A DNA stretch of 64,000 nt, taken from Epiperipatus broadwayi (Eukaryota > Onychophora > Udeonychophora > Euonychophora > Peripatidae). The notes under the pieces are model-generated. The model had not been told where the DNA came from. It did no database searches and saw only the letters and a list, made by a program, of their open reading frames with translations. The number at the start of each line of letters is the position of its first letter. Positions within the stretch are counted from its first letter, which is position 1. Positions 50,490-61,279 of this stretch are shown here, piece by piece. Location of the stretch: the NCBI GenBank assembly GCA_028023455.1, contig JAQFVV010000206.1, positions 1,781,361-1,845,360 of the forward strand. Direction: 5' to 3'. Made by a program: the position numbers and the translations under genes.

Positions 50490-50920
50490 TATATATGTAA
50501 TCATATAATTAAATATTAATAAATACAGTGTCCAAATATATGTAAAGTACAACTTAAAAAAACACTTTTATCCACTTAGGAGTGCTTTTGACTATCTTCT
50601 TAGTCTTTGTCAACTAACACTTTCAAAAGCTAATCTTCCCACAATTCCATGATTTTTACATTTGCTACCTGTGTGATTATTTTAATGTCTTGCTTATATT
50701 TATATATTAACATGGCTTTCTTTATTTTCTTTTTATTGTTGTTACTTTCAATTTGCAATATTTTTACATTATTATAATTCAAATTAAAACCATATCTACA
50801 TAATCTATTGTGGTCACAAAAAAACCATGCTGAAACATTATCATTTCCATTAAAATTTTGTACTTTACATATATTTGGATACTGTATTTATTAATATTTA
50901 ATTATAAGATTGCATACACA
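50490..50920. mobile_element. Long fold-back element, copy 2, right arm mostly lost
   Basis: The left arm (about 50490-50770) matches the left arm of copy 1: CTTAGGAGTGCTTTTGAC, TTTGTCAACTAACACTTTC and TCTTCCCACAATTCC. Only the outer part of the right arm survives (about 50862-50915, TACTTTACATATATTTGGAT). Confidence 0.75.
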
Positions 50921-51074
50921 CACACATAATATATATATATATATATAGAGAGAGAGATGATGTATAATACTAGCTGAAATCTATATAACATATTTAAAAC
51001 ACCTCATAAGTATATTCTTTCATCCATACTCCTTCTTTAAAGAAAGAAAAGCTTGAATATCAGCTTTTCTTTAT

Positions 51075-51185
51075 CATGTTTCCCCAAAAATAAGACCTAA
51101 CCATAAAATAAGCCCTATCATGATTTATCAAGATATTTATAAGCCCTACTCCAAATATAAGTCCTAGTTAAGATCATCAGCCCAT
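51075..51185 (+). mobile_element. Possible DNA-transposon-derived block
   Basis: TTTCCCCAAAAATAAGACC and then AAAATAAGCCCTATCATGA resemble the end of a transposon-derived repeat seen widely in animal genomes. That resemblance is from memory only. No matching inverted end was found to the right. Confidence 0.3.
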
Positions 51186-53550
51186 AGTCATGAATGTATA
51201 AATCAACAATATTATTGACATTAATGTTTTAAATAAATGGTAATATAAATATTATACTTCTTTTGTATTTTCCTGTCATCAATCATTTTCGACAAATTAT
51301 TGACAATTGAATTCCTACGAAATCAGATTTTATTTTAGTTTTATTCCCATTATTCAATTAATGTTTTAATTTATAATCATTTTATTATTTAACTATTTTT
51401 AAACAGTAATATTAATAAGCCAATAAACTAATGCACATGTGCTTTGTAGATTTAACTAGATTATTAACTAATATTACAATTTATAAAAACATAGTGCTAT
51501 ATAAAATAAATGTCCTATTTTTAAACAGTAGTTTTAGTAATGTAAATTTAAATGCACATTTTACTAGTAATTATTAGATATTCCACTTTATAAATTTAAA
51601 TTAGTGTTAGTAGCCTAAATAAGCAGTGCGCATCATGACCAGCTGATCACAGAAACAAGTCACCGCTGGAGTGATAAGCTTAATAGTGTTCATTATTCAT
51701 TGTCAGGGCATATAAAACATTTGGCATGTGCAAATGTATGTGTGGTCTCTGAAAGACTTGAAATTTTGCTTATAGTTATAAAGTCAAAAGTATAAAGTGA
51801 ACATACTAGGGCTGATAATGAAAGAGTGTAATTAAAAAGCTATAAATTCAGATCGCAAATGTTAGTTTGTCCATTACAGGTGATAAAATAATGTTTAATG
51901 TGTCCTTATAAAATTAAAGTTAAGCAAATAGCATCAAAAAGCACATGTTTCTGTAGAAAGACGGAATAAGAATTTAAAATTTTATCTCATAAATTGTTTA
52001 TTTTATGTACCAGTGTATAAAATAGTGATACAATACATGCTTATAATGAAAGAAAAATGTTTAAACAGGATCAATTTAATTAGTTGAGCTATTTAAATTA
52101 AACCTGTGCAAGGTTACTGAATGATAAAGGCATGTAATTTAGTGACTTCCTTTGTAAATGTAAAGAAGTGGGAAGCCAATAGTGATTTGTAAAATCTGCT
52201 GTAAAAATCTTTTTTTATTATTATTGTTAAGATTTTTATCAGATTGCTACTATGTTATGTTGTATTAAAGTTTATAAATTTACAATTGATAATTTTGGTT
52301 AATAAATGTTATTTTATTAATTGAATTTGGTGTAGTGTCTTAATGTTTTTGGTACCCATAGAACCTAATATTAATAATATGCAATCTTAAATAAACATTC
52401 CAACACTTATTCAGGTAGAGACACATAATAAAAGTTTAATTATTGAATTGATATTTGCTTAGAAAATATGAAATTTGCTTTAAAGAAACATTCATAATTT
52501 GCTTGCAGATTATTGTAGTTAAATGGCAAATATATGGAAGAAGATTTATCTTCAAATTAATTATTATTATTTTCAGTTTAATAAATGTATTATGTTGTTG
52601 ACTAATATCTTGAGTGGACATAAAATCCCTTTGCCACTCCTGGTATTTAAATGTGCTCCCAGTCAATAGTAATATAATTCAAAATTTAAAGTTAATAAAA
52701 CATTTTATATTAATTAACTATCTATTAATTTGTAAAATGTTATTATTATTAGATAATGAAAAGTAGATATTAGCTCCTAAATTAAGTATATGTCTATTTA
52801 GGCTAATCACTAGAATAGCTTTCATTGGTTAACAACTAATTCATAAAATCACCAGTAAAATTTAGAATTTCTTATAAGAACCCTGAGATCACAATATTCC
52901 AATTCTGGATTAAGAGCTCATAAATTTATTGTTAGAGAATTAATGTGGCATTATGAATTAATAAGATCGATAAAACTATTTGTTCCATGTATATCTGATC
53001 ATAACAATACAATAATGTAGAGAATTTAAAGATAGTATGGTTTATTGGAAAAGGAGAGTGTAGAAAATTTCTTGTCAGAATAAAAGTAATTATAACCATG
53101 CTGTTGGTGATTTATGTGTGAAATACCAAGGTCATTAAAGTGTTGCAAGAGTGAGTCAAGGTTTCTCTTCCTCTTTAGTTTATTAGTAATATTTTATAAT
53201 GTTTATTATTGGTATAATTCTTGGTGTTCTTGGCATGAATTATCAAAGCAATTGTAGAACTCAGAGCTTTAGTCGAGGTGTTGTTATTATGGCTTAATGT
53301 TTTGAAGATATTTACAAGCTGTATCCTCTTTGAATCATATGTTGACATTTGTCTAGCCAAGTGAATTGGCTTTCTCAAGCTGCATTTTGTTTTATTTAAT
53401 ATCATTGTGAGATGTAAAAAAGCTTTTATAAAAGTTTGTTATCTAGCATGTGTTTGATTTACGTGAACCTTATTAATAAGAGTATGATAGCCAAGTCAGT
53501 CCAATCCTTTTGTAGGTTACAATCTGGCTGGCTTGATTTAAGAAATCAGT

Positions 53551-55275
53551 TTCATTATGAATTAATAATTTATAAATCTTTAAATCCATCAAGTCTGTAT
53601 AGTAGAATTTCTTTGGGGTTACAATTTGACTTGCTCAACATAATACATAGAGCTGCACCAGGGTTAAAGTTACAATTTGGTGCCCTGTTCATTTGTTAAG
53701 GCTATAATTTGGCTTACCCAATATGATGGCCTGATTGAAAAATAGCTATTGTGTTGGGTCCCAATTGTGTTCATTTATTAGGGCTAAAATTGACTTGCCC
53801 AACATGATGGCTCAATGAATAGCTATTGTGTAGAGCCATATCATTTGCTAAAGTCATAATTGAGCTTTCCCAGAGTGCTGGTTCGATAGGTGGCTACTTA
53901 GGTTGAGTTATTTTTATGAGTTAGTAAATATACAGTAGAATAATGTGGATATTAATTTCATATAAATGTTGCATGATCAGATCTGTTTACCACAATGAGT
54001 TATTTAATTGTTTTATTGCATTTTAAATGCAATAAATTGCAGTTGTGTAATAAATTAATTAACATTAAATCTGTAAAGTGATCTGTATCATATGGAAATA
54101 ATTATATCATAACTATTTAAAATCAATTACTAATAGTTTGTAAGGATTTCTGGTTAACAAAACATTACCAAAAGACATGTAGTAAGTATAGATTTCACTG
54201 AGGTAACAGAAGTTTGAATTAAAAGTAATAGGTTCTTTATAGAAATAATGTGTGTGTGGTCTATCTACTTTTGGGTGACTGATACATGAGTTGTTATTGT
54301 GATCTTGATGTTTAGTTAATGGGGGGGGTTGGGGTGCCTGATTATTTTTAAAACAAGGTTTAAAAATTGTAATAGTAGGAGATAGAACGAAACATGGGAA
54401 ATTCAGGTGAATAAATATAGTTGGGAGGGACCCAAGGATTGGTGTCTCCAGATTCACAAAATGTAAATCTGGAATATAATCAAACAATAATATCTCCTGA
54501 GTCTTATGTTTCAAATCCAGGAGCAAATCAGGAGAAAAATCATAATGAAGCATTTCAGCAGCCTATGTTAAAGTTAATGATTGAAATGAAAAATAAATTT
54601 GATCTATTTGAGAGTAAGTTTGATGCTCAAAATATTTGTTTAGAAGCATTTGAGAGTAAGTTTGATGCTTAGAAAAATGAGTTAAGAGATAGTTTAGCAA
54701 ATAAAATTGATGCACAAAATATTAGTTTGGAAAATAAAATTGATGCTCAAAATATTTGTTAAGAAAATAAAATAGATGCATTTGAGAATAAGTGTGAGAC
54801 TCAGAATATTTGTTTAAAAAATAAAATTGATGTATTGGAAAGTAAAGTTGAAAATGCTTTCGAAGTTAACTGAAAGACTGTTGAGAATTTAAAGAATGCT
54901 TTACAAAAGCAAATTGTGGTATCAAAAGAATACTTGGAAGACAAAATTGATAAATCAAGGGACCAACTCAGAAGTGATTTTGTGGAAGAAATGGGGATGA
55001 AATTAGTGCGTGCAGAATAAAAAGGGAATTATGATCGATATTAATTTTCAATCTGAGAAAAGATAAATGTAAGATAATTTAAAATTTAAATTATTTCAAA
55101 AGCTAATAAATCATTTCCATTATGAATTAATAATTTACAAATCTATAAATCTATTGAGTCTGTATAGTAGAGTTTCTTTGGGGTTACAATTTGACTTGCT
55201 TAACATAATATGTAGAGCTGTGTCAGGGTTAAGATTACAATTTGGTGTACTGTTCATTTGTTAAGGTTACAATAG
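53551..55275 (+). mobile_element. Small LTR-like element with gag-like remnant
   Basis: Direct repeats of about 158 bp (53551-53708 and 55115-55273) share CATTATGAATTAATAATTTA, CTGTATAGTAGA, TTTCTTTGGGGTTACAATTT, GACTTGCT and GTTCATTTGTTAAGG. They bracket a coiled-coil-encoding remnant. The left side continues into three imperfect units of about 85-95 bp (53690-53900: GTTCATTTGTTAAGG, GTTCATTTATTAGGG and CATTTGCTAAAG). No protease, RT or integrase lies between, so this would be a deletion derivative or a non-autonomous element. Terminal TG..CA ends were not established. Confidence 0.5.
54424..55020 (+). pseudogene. Gag-like coiled-coil remnant
   Basis: The frame has no ATG at its left edge and contains stops at 54670 (TAG), about 54760 (TAA), about 54871 (TGA) and 55018 (TAA). 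Between them the sense is continuous. The middle repeats an 11-residue unit, NKIDAQNISLE, NKIDAQNIC-E and NKIDAFENKCE (33-nt periodicity), preceded by ESKFDAQNICLEAF twice in part. Such hendecad repeats form coiled coils. Similar coiled-coil N-terminal regions occur in gag proteins of Ty3/gypsy elements; that assignment is inference. Confidence 0.5.
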
Positions 55276-55984
55276 TTATTGAAACATTAATTCATGATTC
55301 CCTGCAGTAAAATCTGCAACTATTTCAGAACACCTTTAAATTTATTGTGCTAAATATTAAATGCATAAATAATTGATTAACTTTACATTTTGATACCAAC
55401 CATATCTCCTGACTTTCTGATTATTGACTTTCATCATCGAGTATTGCTAATATCTGTTTAATAGCTGTCTTTCATTATAGTTTGTTTAGATAGCTGGTTT
55501 CTTAATAAATATTTATAACTTTGCTGCAAAGGCTAATAATTAAAAATTAATCTGATTTGCTCTCCATTCTTGTTTCTATTGACTACTTATGTAAAATACT
55601 TTCATGTAATGTAAAAGCAGAAACAAACCTTCCAGCCAATTTTTTCTTCTTAATTAACCCAAATGTTTAATAAGCAATATTTTAATTTTAAATTTAATAT
55701 CTAATTTAAATTACTTGATTATTATTTCCTAATCTTAAACTCAATCTGTAAAAAACAATTGAATAGTTAATTTTTGGATATGTTATGTGACATTTGAGCA
55801 CAGGATAATTATAGTTTGTACTTGTATCTTAGCTTTAGCCCTTACATATGTTATTTTATCACTACTGAAAATGGCTGTTTTGTTATAGCATTTTAACATT
55901 TGGATTTTTTAATTTTTGAAAATATTTAAAGCAATTTTTAAAATTTCATTTTGTTTTTCTAATCATTTTATCTTTTTTTTAAAG

Positions 55985-56076
55985 GAATTTCTGTGGTTCT
56001 TTTCCTCTCAACTTACATAGTTATGAAAAAGTGGCTTACTTGAGTGAAAAAATTAAAAAAGAATATTATTCTTCCT
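55985..56076 (+). CDS. Exon 6 of the unidentified host gene
   Basis: A 92-nt exon between CTTTTTTTTAAAG and GTAAGT. It enters in phase 2 (completing tryptophan) and leaves in phase 1. It encodes NFCGSFPLNLHSYEKVAYL then SEKIKKEYYSS, a mix of hydrophobic and aromatic residues with a helix-like end, suggesting part of a folded domain. Family not recognised. Confidence 0.8.
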
Positions 56077-56196
56077 GTAAGTATTTAATTTGAAAAATCA
56101 CATTTTAATATTTTTTCATGATTCTGTAAATGTTTATTTTCAGATGTAATAATATAAGACTATATTGTGTAGTAAAGATTCTACTATAGTAATAGC

Positions 56197-56218
56197 AATG
56201 ATGATGATGATGATGATA
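56197..56218 (+). repeat. (GAT)n microsatellite
   Basis: About seven GAT units in an otherwise AT-rich stretch. Confidence 0.9.
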
Positions 56219-56682
56219 GTGGTAAATTAAGACTTCAAATCTATGTAACATGAAATTAGGACTATTATAGCATGCTTTCAGCATTCTTAAACTTAGCCAT
56301 CTTCATTATTATAAATTAGTAGTTAAATTGCATTCATTAGCCATATGTCAAAATTAAATAAAGTCATATCTGGTAATATTTTTAATATGACTGATTATTG
56401 AACTTACTGCCAAAATTGATAAATGAAATCCCTTTTTTATTTTATTTCTGATGCTATAATCATAGTTTAAAACTAAAAATCCAATGTTTAAATTTATATA
56501 TTAAAGTTCGTGTTTAGAAAACAAATTTTTAAGATTCACCAAAAGATTCATTTGAATTTAACTTTATATACAGTAAATTATGATGTTTGACTCTTTTATA
56601 GAGACTTCATTTATATTCCCCATCATAAGAAGATTCCCAGTCATAAGAACATGCAAATACTATAAATATATGTTTTTCTGAA

Positions 56683-57110
56683 AGTTTGTGATGATGGTAT
56701 TTTAGTTATATTTTTATATTGGACCATTTCCATCATCTAAAATAAGTATTGAATGTCTTTAGAAAAATTTAACTTTATTTAAATATTCCAGATACATTCA
56801 ACTATTAGTAATAGCATATCAAACAGGTTAGTGAATGCACAATGTTCCAAGAGGTATTATTCTCTCCTCTTCTTCAAGTGTTGCTGATCTGGCCAGTGAC
56901 AGTACTAGCATGGGATTCGAACCTGGACCCTTAGATTCTTGAGTATTGAATTTTAAGGTAACCAACTGAGCCATTCTGCCAAAGGCAACAGTCTGTAGTA
57001 ATTTCATATACTTATGTATGAGGTTCCTCCTGATTTCTCCATGTTTTCCTAATAGCAAAGTTGATGTTTCCATACATTATGAATCACACTAGGTTGACTT
57101 ATGGGATTGG
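56683..57110 (-). repeat. PLE C-terminal end plus tail
   Basis: On the minus strand, 57090-57000 corresponds to the last codons of the PLE protein (NVWK, then a GKHGEIRRNLIHK frame equivalent to RKKWRNQEEPHK). It is followed by GCAGAATGGCTCAGTTGG, then a good T-arm (GGTTCGAATCCC near 56922-56911). CTTGAAGAAGAGG...CCTCTTGGAAC follows near 56885-56845, and the tail ends at 56683. Confidence 0.75.
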
Positions 57111-57159
57111 TTGCGTTGTCATGTGAGTAGCTTCTTTAAATTTTCTTCTTTGTATCATG

Positions 57160-57440
57160 TTGTCTTTAGCAGGATGGCTCAGTTGGTTAGAGCATTACCT
57201 TAAAATTCAATACTCAAGAATCTAAGGGTCCAGGTTCAAATTCCATGCTACTGTCATTGATCAAGTCAGCAACACCTGAAGAAGAGGGGAGAATAATACC
57301 TCTCGAAACATTATGCATTTACTAACCTGTTTGATGTGCTATTACTAACAATTGAATGTATTTGGAATATTTAAATAAAATTAATTTTTTCTAAAGACAT
57401 TCAATACTCATAATAGATGATGGAAATAGTCCAGTATAAA
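57160..57440 (+). repeat. PLE tail with tRNA-like and hammerhead-like modules
   Basis: This is the best preserved tail. GCAGGATGGCTCAGTTGG and GTTAGAGC (57169-57194) form a D-arm with GCTC/GAGC pairing. AGGTTCAAATTCC (57232-57244) is a B box. CTGAAGA (57276-57282) is followed by AGAGG, a loop, CCTCT (57299-57303), C and GAAAC (57305-57309), as in a hammerhead core with a perfect stem II. Then come ATTATGCATTTAC, TTGAATGTATTTGG and the end near 57440. It faces away from the copy at 56683-57110. Confidence 0.75.
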
Positions 57441-58179
57441 AATACAACTACAAATATATCTTTGAAAATTACTTATTCTTAGTATTGTTTATTAAATTAT
57501 TACATTTGTAAGGCAGTGTATACTGAATTTGAAAATTAAAACGTAATCTGTTTCTTCTTATGTCTTCCTTTGATAATATGGCAATGGAATCCATATTTAC
57601 TTTTATGTGACTTTTTTTATATTTTTAATTCTATATACAGTAATGCCATCAGTATATTTATAAACACAAGTTATCATAACTAAAATTAAAATTAACAGCG
57701 ACTAGGATATTATTTGATTTGGCTTTGTTTCAATAAATGCACATACCAAATTCCAGGGCTTTTTTAGTAAAGATAATCAATAACAAAAACATGTTGTAGA
57801 CCTGGTTTAGTACAATATTAAATTATAATTAAAATTTTAATTTTTCGTTATTTTTAGTATTACTATTGTGATAATATATATATAGTTCCAACCAATTTCC
57901 TTAAGATTAATTTATCTTTCCATAGCCATATATATATATATAGAGAGAAGTGTTTATGATTTCGTCATTAACACTATAAATTAGTTATTATCATTGCTAA
58001 AAATATTATTTTAAATCACATCTGTCATGTGCATTTAATATATAAATATTTATGTGTGATCACTTTTTCCACACTGTTTATAATAATGCACTGCTCTCTA
58101 ATGCTAGCATTGAGTCTTAATATATATATATATGATATGGAGAAAAAATCCTGATTATAATTTATTTTACATTATCATT

Positions 58180-60330
58180 TTCAATCATTAAAGATTCTCT
58201 GCAGTATGAAGGACTTCCATAGCCTTCATTCTTTATTTCACTCCAGAAATCGTTTTTATCTGAATCATCCATCTTATATATCATTTTTTTCTCTGCCTTT
58301 TACAACAACTTGAGATCTAGTTTAAGATTTTAACTGTTTATCTATAATTTTTTTTTCAGCAATGTAACCAGGAAAGCACCATTTTCATCTTTTAATTCTT
58401 TCACTGATGTCTAGAGATATCTAATTGTGAAAACTAACAAGGATCAATAACATCTATTTATGTTTTGCATAACTGTAATTTGCCAAGGAAAACTACAGAG
58501 AAGAACAAAATTTCCTATAATGTAAAACAACATTTTATTATTGGAAAAAATTTCTTTAACAATTAATAGATAAGACAACATTAATATTAAAAAAGGGGGG
58601 GGGGGATCATTAAATGATGAAGGAAAACTATTCATGTATTTTTTTCTTCAGTATTTACTTATTATTTCTCAGCATACATATCTTTTTGAATTACTATATA
58701 GATTGAAGTCTCTATATTGCTTTTTATTAAGTGTACATGTCTTAAATCTAGAAATAAGTATTGGTAAAATATATTTATTAAAAACTTTCCTTTTCAAGTA
58801 TAGGAACATATGTCCATGGTATTTATAATTATTAACTTTTCTAATTCATGATTATTGATTTTCGTTTGCACTTCTTTTTATAACCATAATTTAATATTTT
58901 AGCACTTATCATTAGCCCCACTACTTTGTTTTCAAATGCTAATTTGTCTAATATTTTCTAAAACTCTGAAGCATTATGTTCAAAAATCACTATTATCCAC
59001 AAAATCTAAATGAATTAAATGATATCTATTTATTATGATTCCTTAGGTCCACAAAATACTTCTCCTAAAACCATGACAAAAGTTCTGGAAATATAAATTA
59101 CTCTGTCTTACGTTCTTAATAATATTGTTCTTCATTTTCTTTTTGAAAAATTGATGATACACTGGATTTATATTTTGATGTTCTAAAACTTTAATCATTG
59201 CAGAAATGCTTAAAATTAAAAGCCTTTTCATAATCTACAAATTCAAAGCATAAGAGGAATTCATATTTATTGATTGTTTTTATTAGTTCTCTTAATACCG
59301 GGATGTGTTCAACTATGTTAAAATACTTATAAATTTGGCTTACTTTTATTGTTGGCTTAATTCAAAATTTTTCTATAGATGAATTGTAATTTATATTTTT
59401 AAAATTTTTATACATATGTGATACTGATAATATATTAGGTTGGTGATGATGGACTATTTCCATCATCTAATATGAGTATTGAATGTCTTTAGAAAAAATT
59501 AACTTTATTTAAATATTCCAAATACATTCAACTGTTAGTAATAGCACACGGGTTAGTATATGCACAACATTTTGAAAGGTATTATTTCCCCCTCTTCTTC
59601 AGGTGTTGCTATTGCTATTTTTTTAATTACTAAATTTACAGCAGTTCTTTAATGAAAAAATTAGATATTTTTTCTTAATATCAGTTAATACTTTTAATTA
59701 ATTTGGAAGTTCTAGTTTAAATTCAGTGAAATATATCTGGATATCAGCTACTAATATTGATTTTCTTAATAGAATTTTGTTTCTCTATCTTTGCATTAAC
59801 TAATATCCTACATTATTATTAGACAAAATATAATCCAGTTATGCTATATTTTTATTTGAATGTTTTCAGTTACATTTCCATTTTGATTTTTTAAAATAAA
59901 AAAAATGTAAAATATACAGTTACTTCTTTTCTGCATATTCACGAGACTGTGATTCTTTCATTTCTGTCTTCATTTTCAACTTAAAGTAAAGCATTTTTAT
60001 CTTTCAATCATTTTCCAAATCTAGCATTAACATTTACCATATTACAATTTTAAAATGTTTTGTATGATCAAAAGTATCTTTTTTTTCATCCATATTCTAA
60101 AAATCTTGATATGATATAAACCATGTGGTATTCTCTATTAAATTGAATAATCAATCCTGGCATTCTGTCTGGTTTATTATTAATTTTTTTCTACATTTAT
60201 TTATTACAATCTCATTTCAAATGTTGATCATGTGATGTTTAGTGGTTTAATCTCATTCTACTAGTATTTCCAATATTGTCACCTTTGTAATAAAGTACTT
60301 TCCCACTTTTCAAATCAATTATCTCTTCAC
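58180..60330 (-). pseudogene. RTE-type LINE, copy 3, decayed
   Basis: The minus strand keeps fragments such as VRQSNLYFQNFCHGF near 59130-59060, which aligns with the RT motif B region following RGVRQGD in RTE elements. A KWKC-KHSN remnant near 59890-59860 aligns with the KWTWKHPNE motif of copy 2. The copy contains a PLE tail insertion (59444-59612) and a G-run at 58595-58604. Confidence 0.6.
59444..59612 (-). repeat. PLE tail inserted in RTE copy 3
   Basis: On the minus strand it runs GCAACACCTGAAGAAGAGG, CCTTTCAAAAT, GTTGTGCATATACTAACC, GTTGAATGTATTTGG, to TCCATCATCACC. Only the part downstream of the tRNA-like module is present, so this copy is 5'-truncated. Confidence 0.7.
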
Positions 60331-60630
60331 TCTTTTCTAACTGCAATGCTCTTAGCTCCTAATTCCATTATAAGAAAACTCTATTTTATTTAGAAGCAAG
60401 AATGCAATTAATTTTCGGTAAAAGAATCAAGGTCACAATAAACCAATGATTCAAAATGCTTATAATTACACTATTTAATTATAGAATAATGAATAGTACT
60501 CATCTAATTACAGTCTAGCATTATATATATATATATAATTAGAGTTAATAAAATGAACAGTAATTATTGATTTATTGTCTAGTATTATATATACACAAAA
60601 GTTACTATAATGTACAGTACTTACTGATTT

Positions 60631-60738
60631 TTTTCCATATGTTATAGCATCGGCTGGAAGGCGAACCTGCAACAACCGTCTGCAACCAACTGCTTGCTTG
60701 CAAGGCAGCTGCGCTGACCTTTCGGCTAACAACGCTTG
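60631..60738 (-). mobile_element. tRNA-derived SINE, copy 5, with 17-bp target duplication
   Basis: The body runs from CATATGTTATAGCATCGGC to CGGCTAACAACGCTTG. It is flanked by 60614-60630 and 60739-60755 (ACAGTACTTACTGATTT and ACAATACTTACTGATTT, one difference). On the minus strand it has a T-arm-like AGGTTCGCCTTCC and an A-rich tail. The surrounding sequence repeats TTACTGATTTA-TGTCTAGTATTATAT three times. Confidence 0.85.
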
Positions 60739-61279
60739 ACAATACTTACTGATTTACTGTCTAGTATTATATCTACTACCTTAATCTTTGTGTTCCTTAA
60801 GTCATATTAAAACATAATAAGATTAGGCAATCTGTTGCAAAGTTCTTAATTGGCTTGGTGACTTATAGGAGCCAAGATCCTGGGAAAAGATGTCCCCAGC
60901 TGATTTTCTTCTACAGCTTTTATTGATTTTCAAACAAAGAAAGGGAGTATTTTTTGTTCTGCCTCAGCTTTTATCCTTTTCACTTTTTTAGTTCTTTTTT
61001 ATTCTCAGTCCAATTAGTTCCATTTCGACTCTGTACATTTAATTATTGTTTACATTAATTAAATTTCTGTTGTTAACAGATGTTTTTCATTTGGTAATGA
61101 AAATAAAGTACAATCATTTTAATATTTATTTCATGCAACGATATTTATTTTTAATGCATTTTTAACTAAACTATAATCATTTCAATACATATATCTCATG
61201 TAACGATCTTTACTTTAAGATAACATTTTAATGAAACTATAATCATCTCAATATATATTTTATCCCTCCCGTTACTCCA

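Larger units (their letters stand above)
47732..55984 (+). other. Intron 5 of the host gene, about 8 kb
   Basis: It holds a pair of diverged direct repeats (48121-48210 and 48447-48540), fold-back copy 2, a short transposon-like block and the LTR-like element. 48550-50440 and 51200-53400 are otherwise AT-rich with nothing recognised. Confidence 0.5.

Noticed and set aside
54113-54553. 146-codon minus-strand ORF
   Set aside because: It has no recognisable domain, proline and histidine runs come from a G-rich tract, and it overlaps the gag-like remnant on the plus strand.
57169-57250. Functional tRNA gene
   Set aside because: D-arm and B box are good, but no acceptor stem pairs and the anticodon region is too long. 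It recurs as part of the PLE tail.
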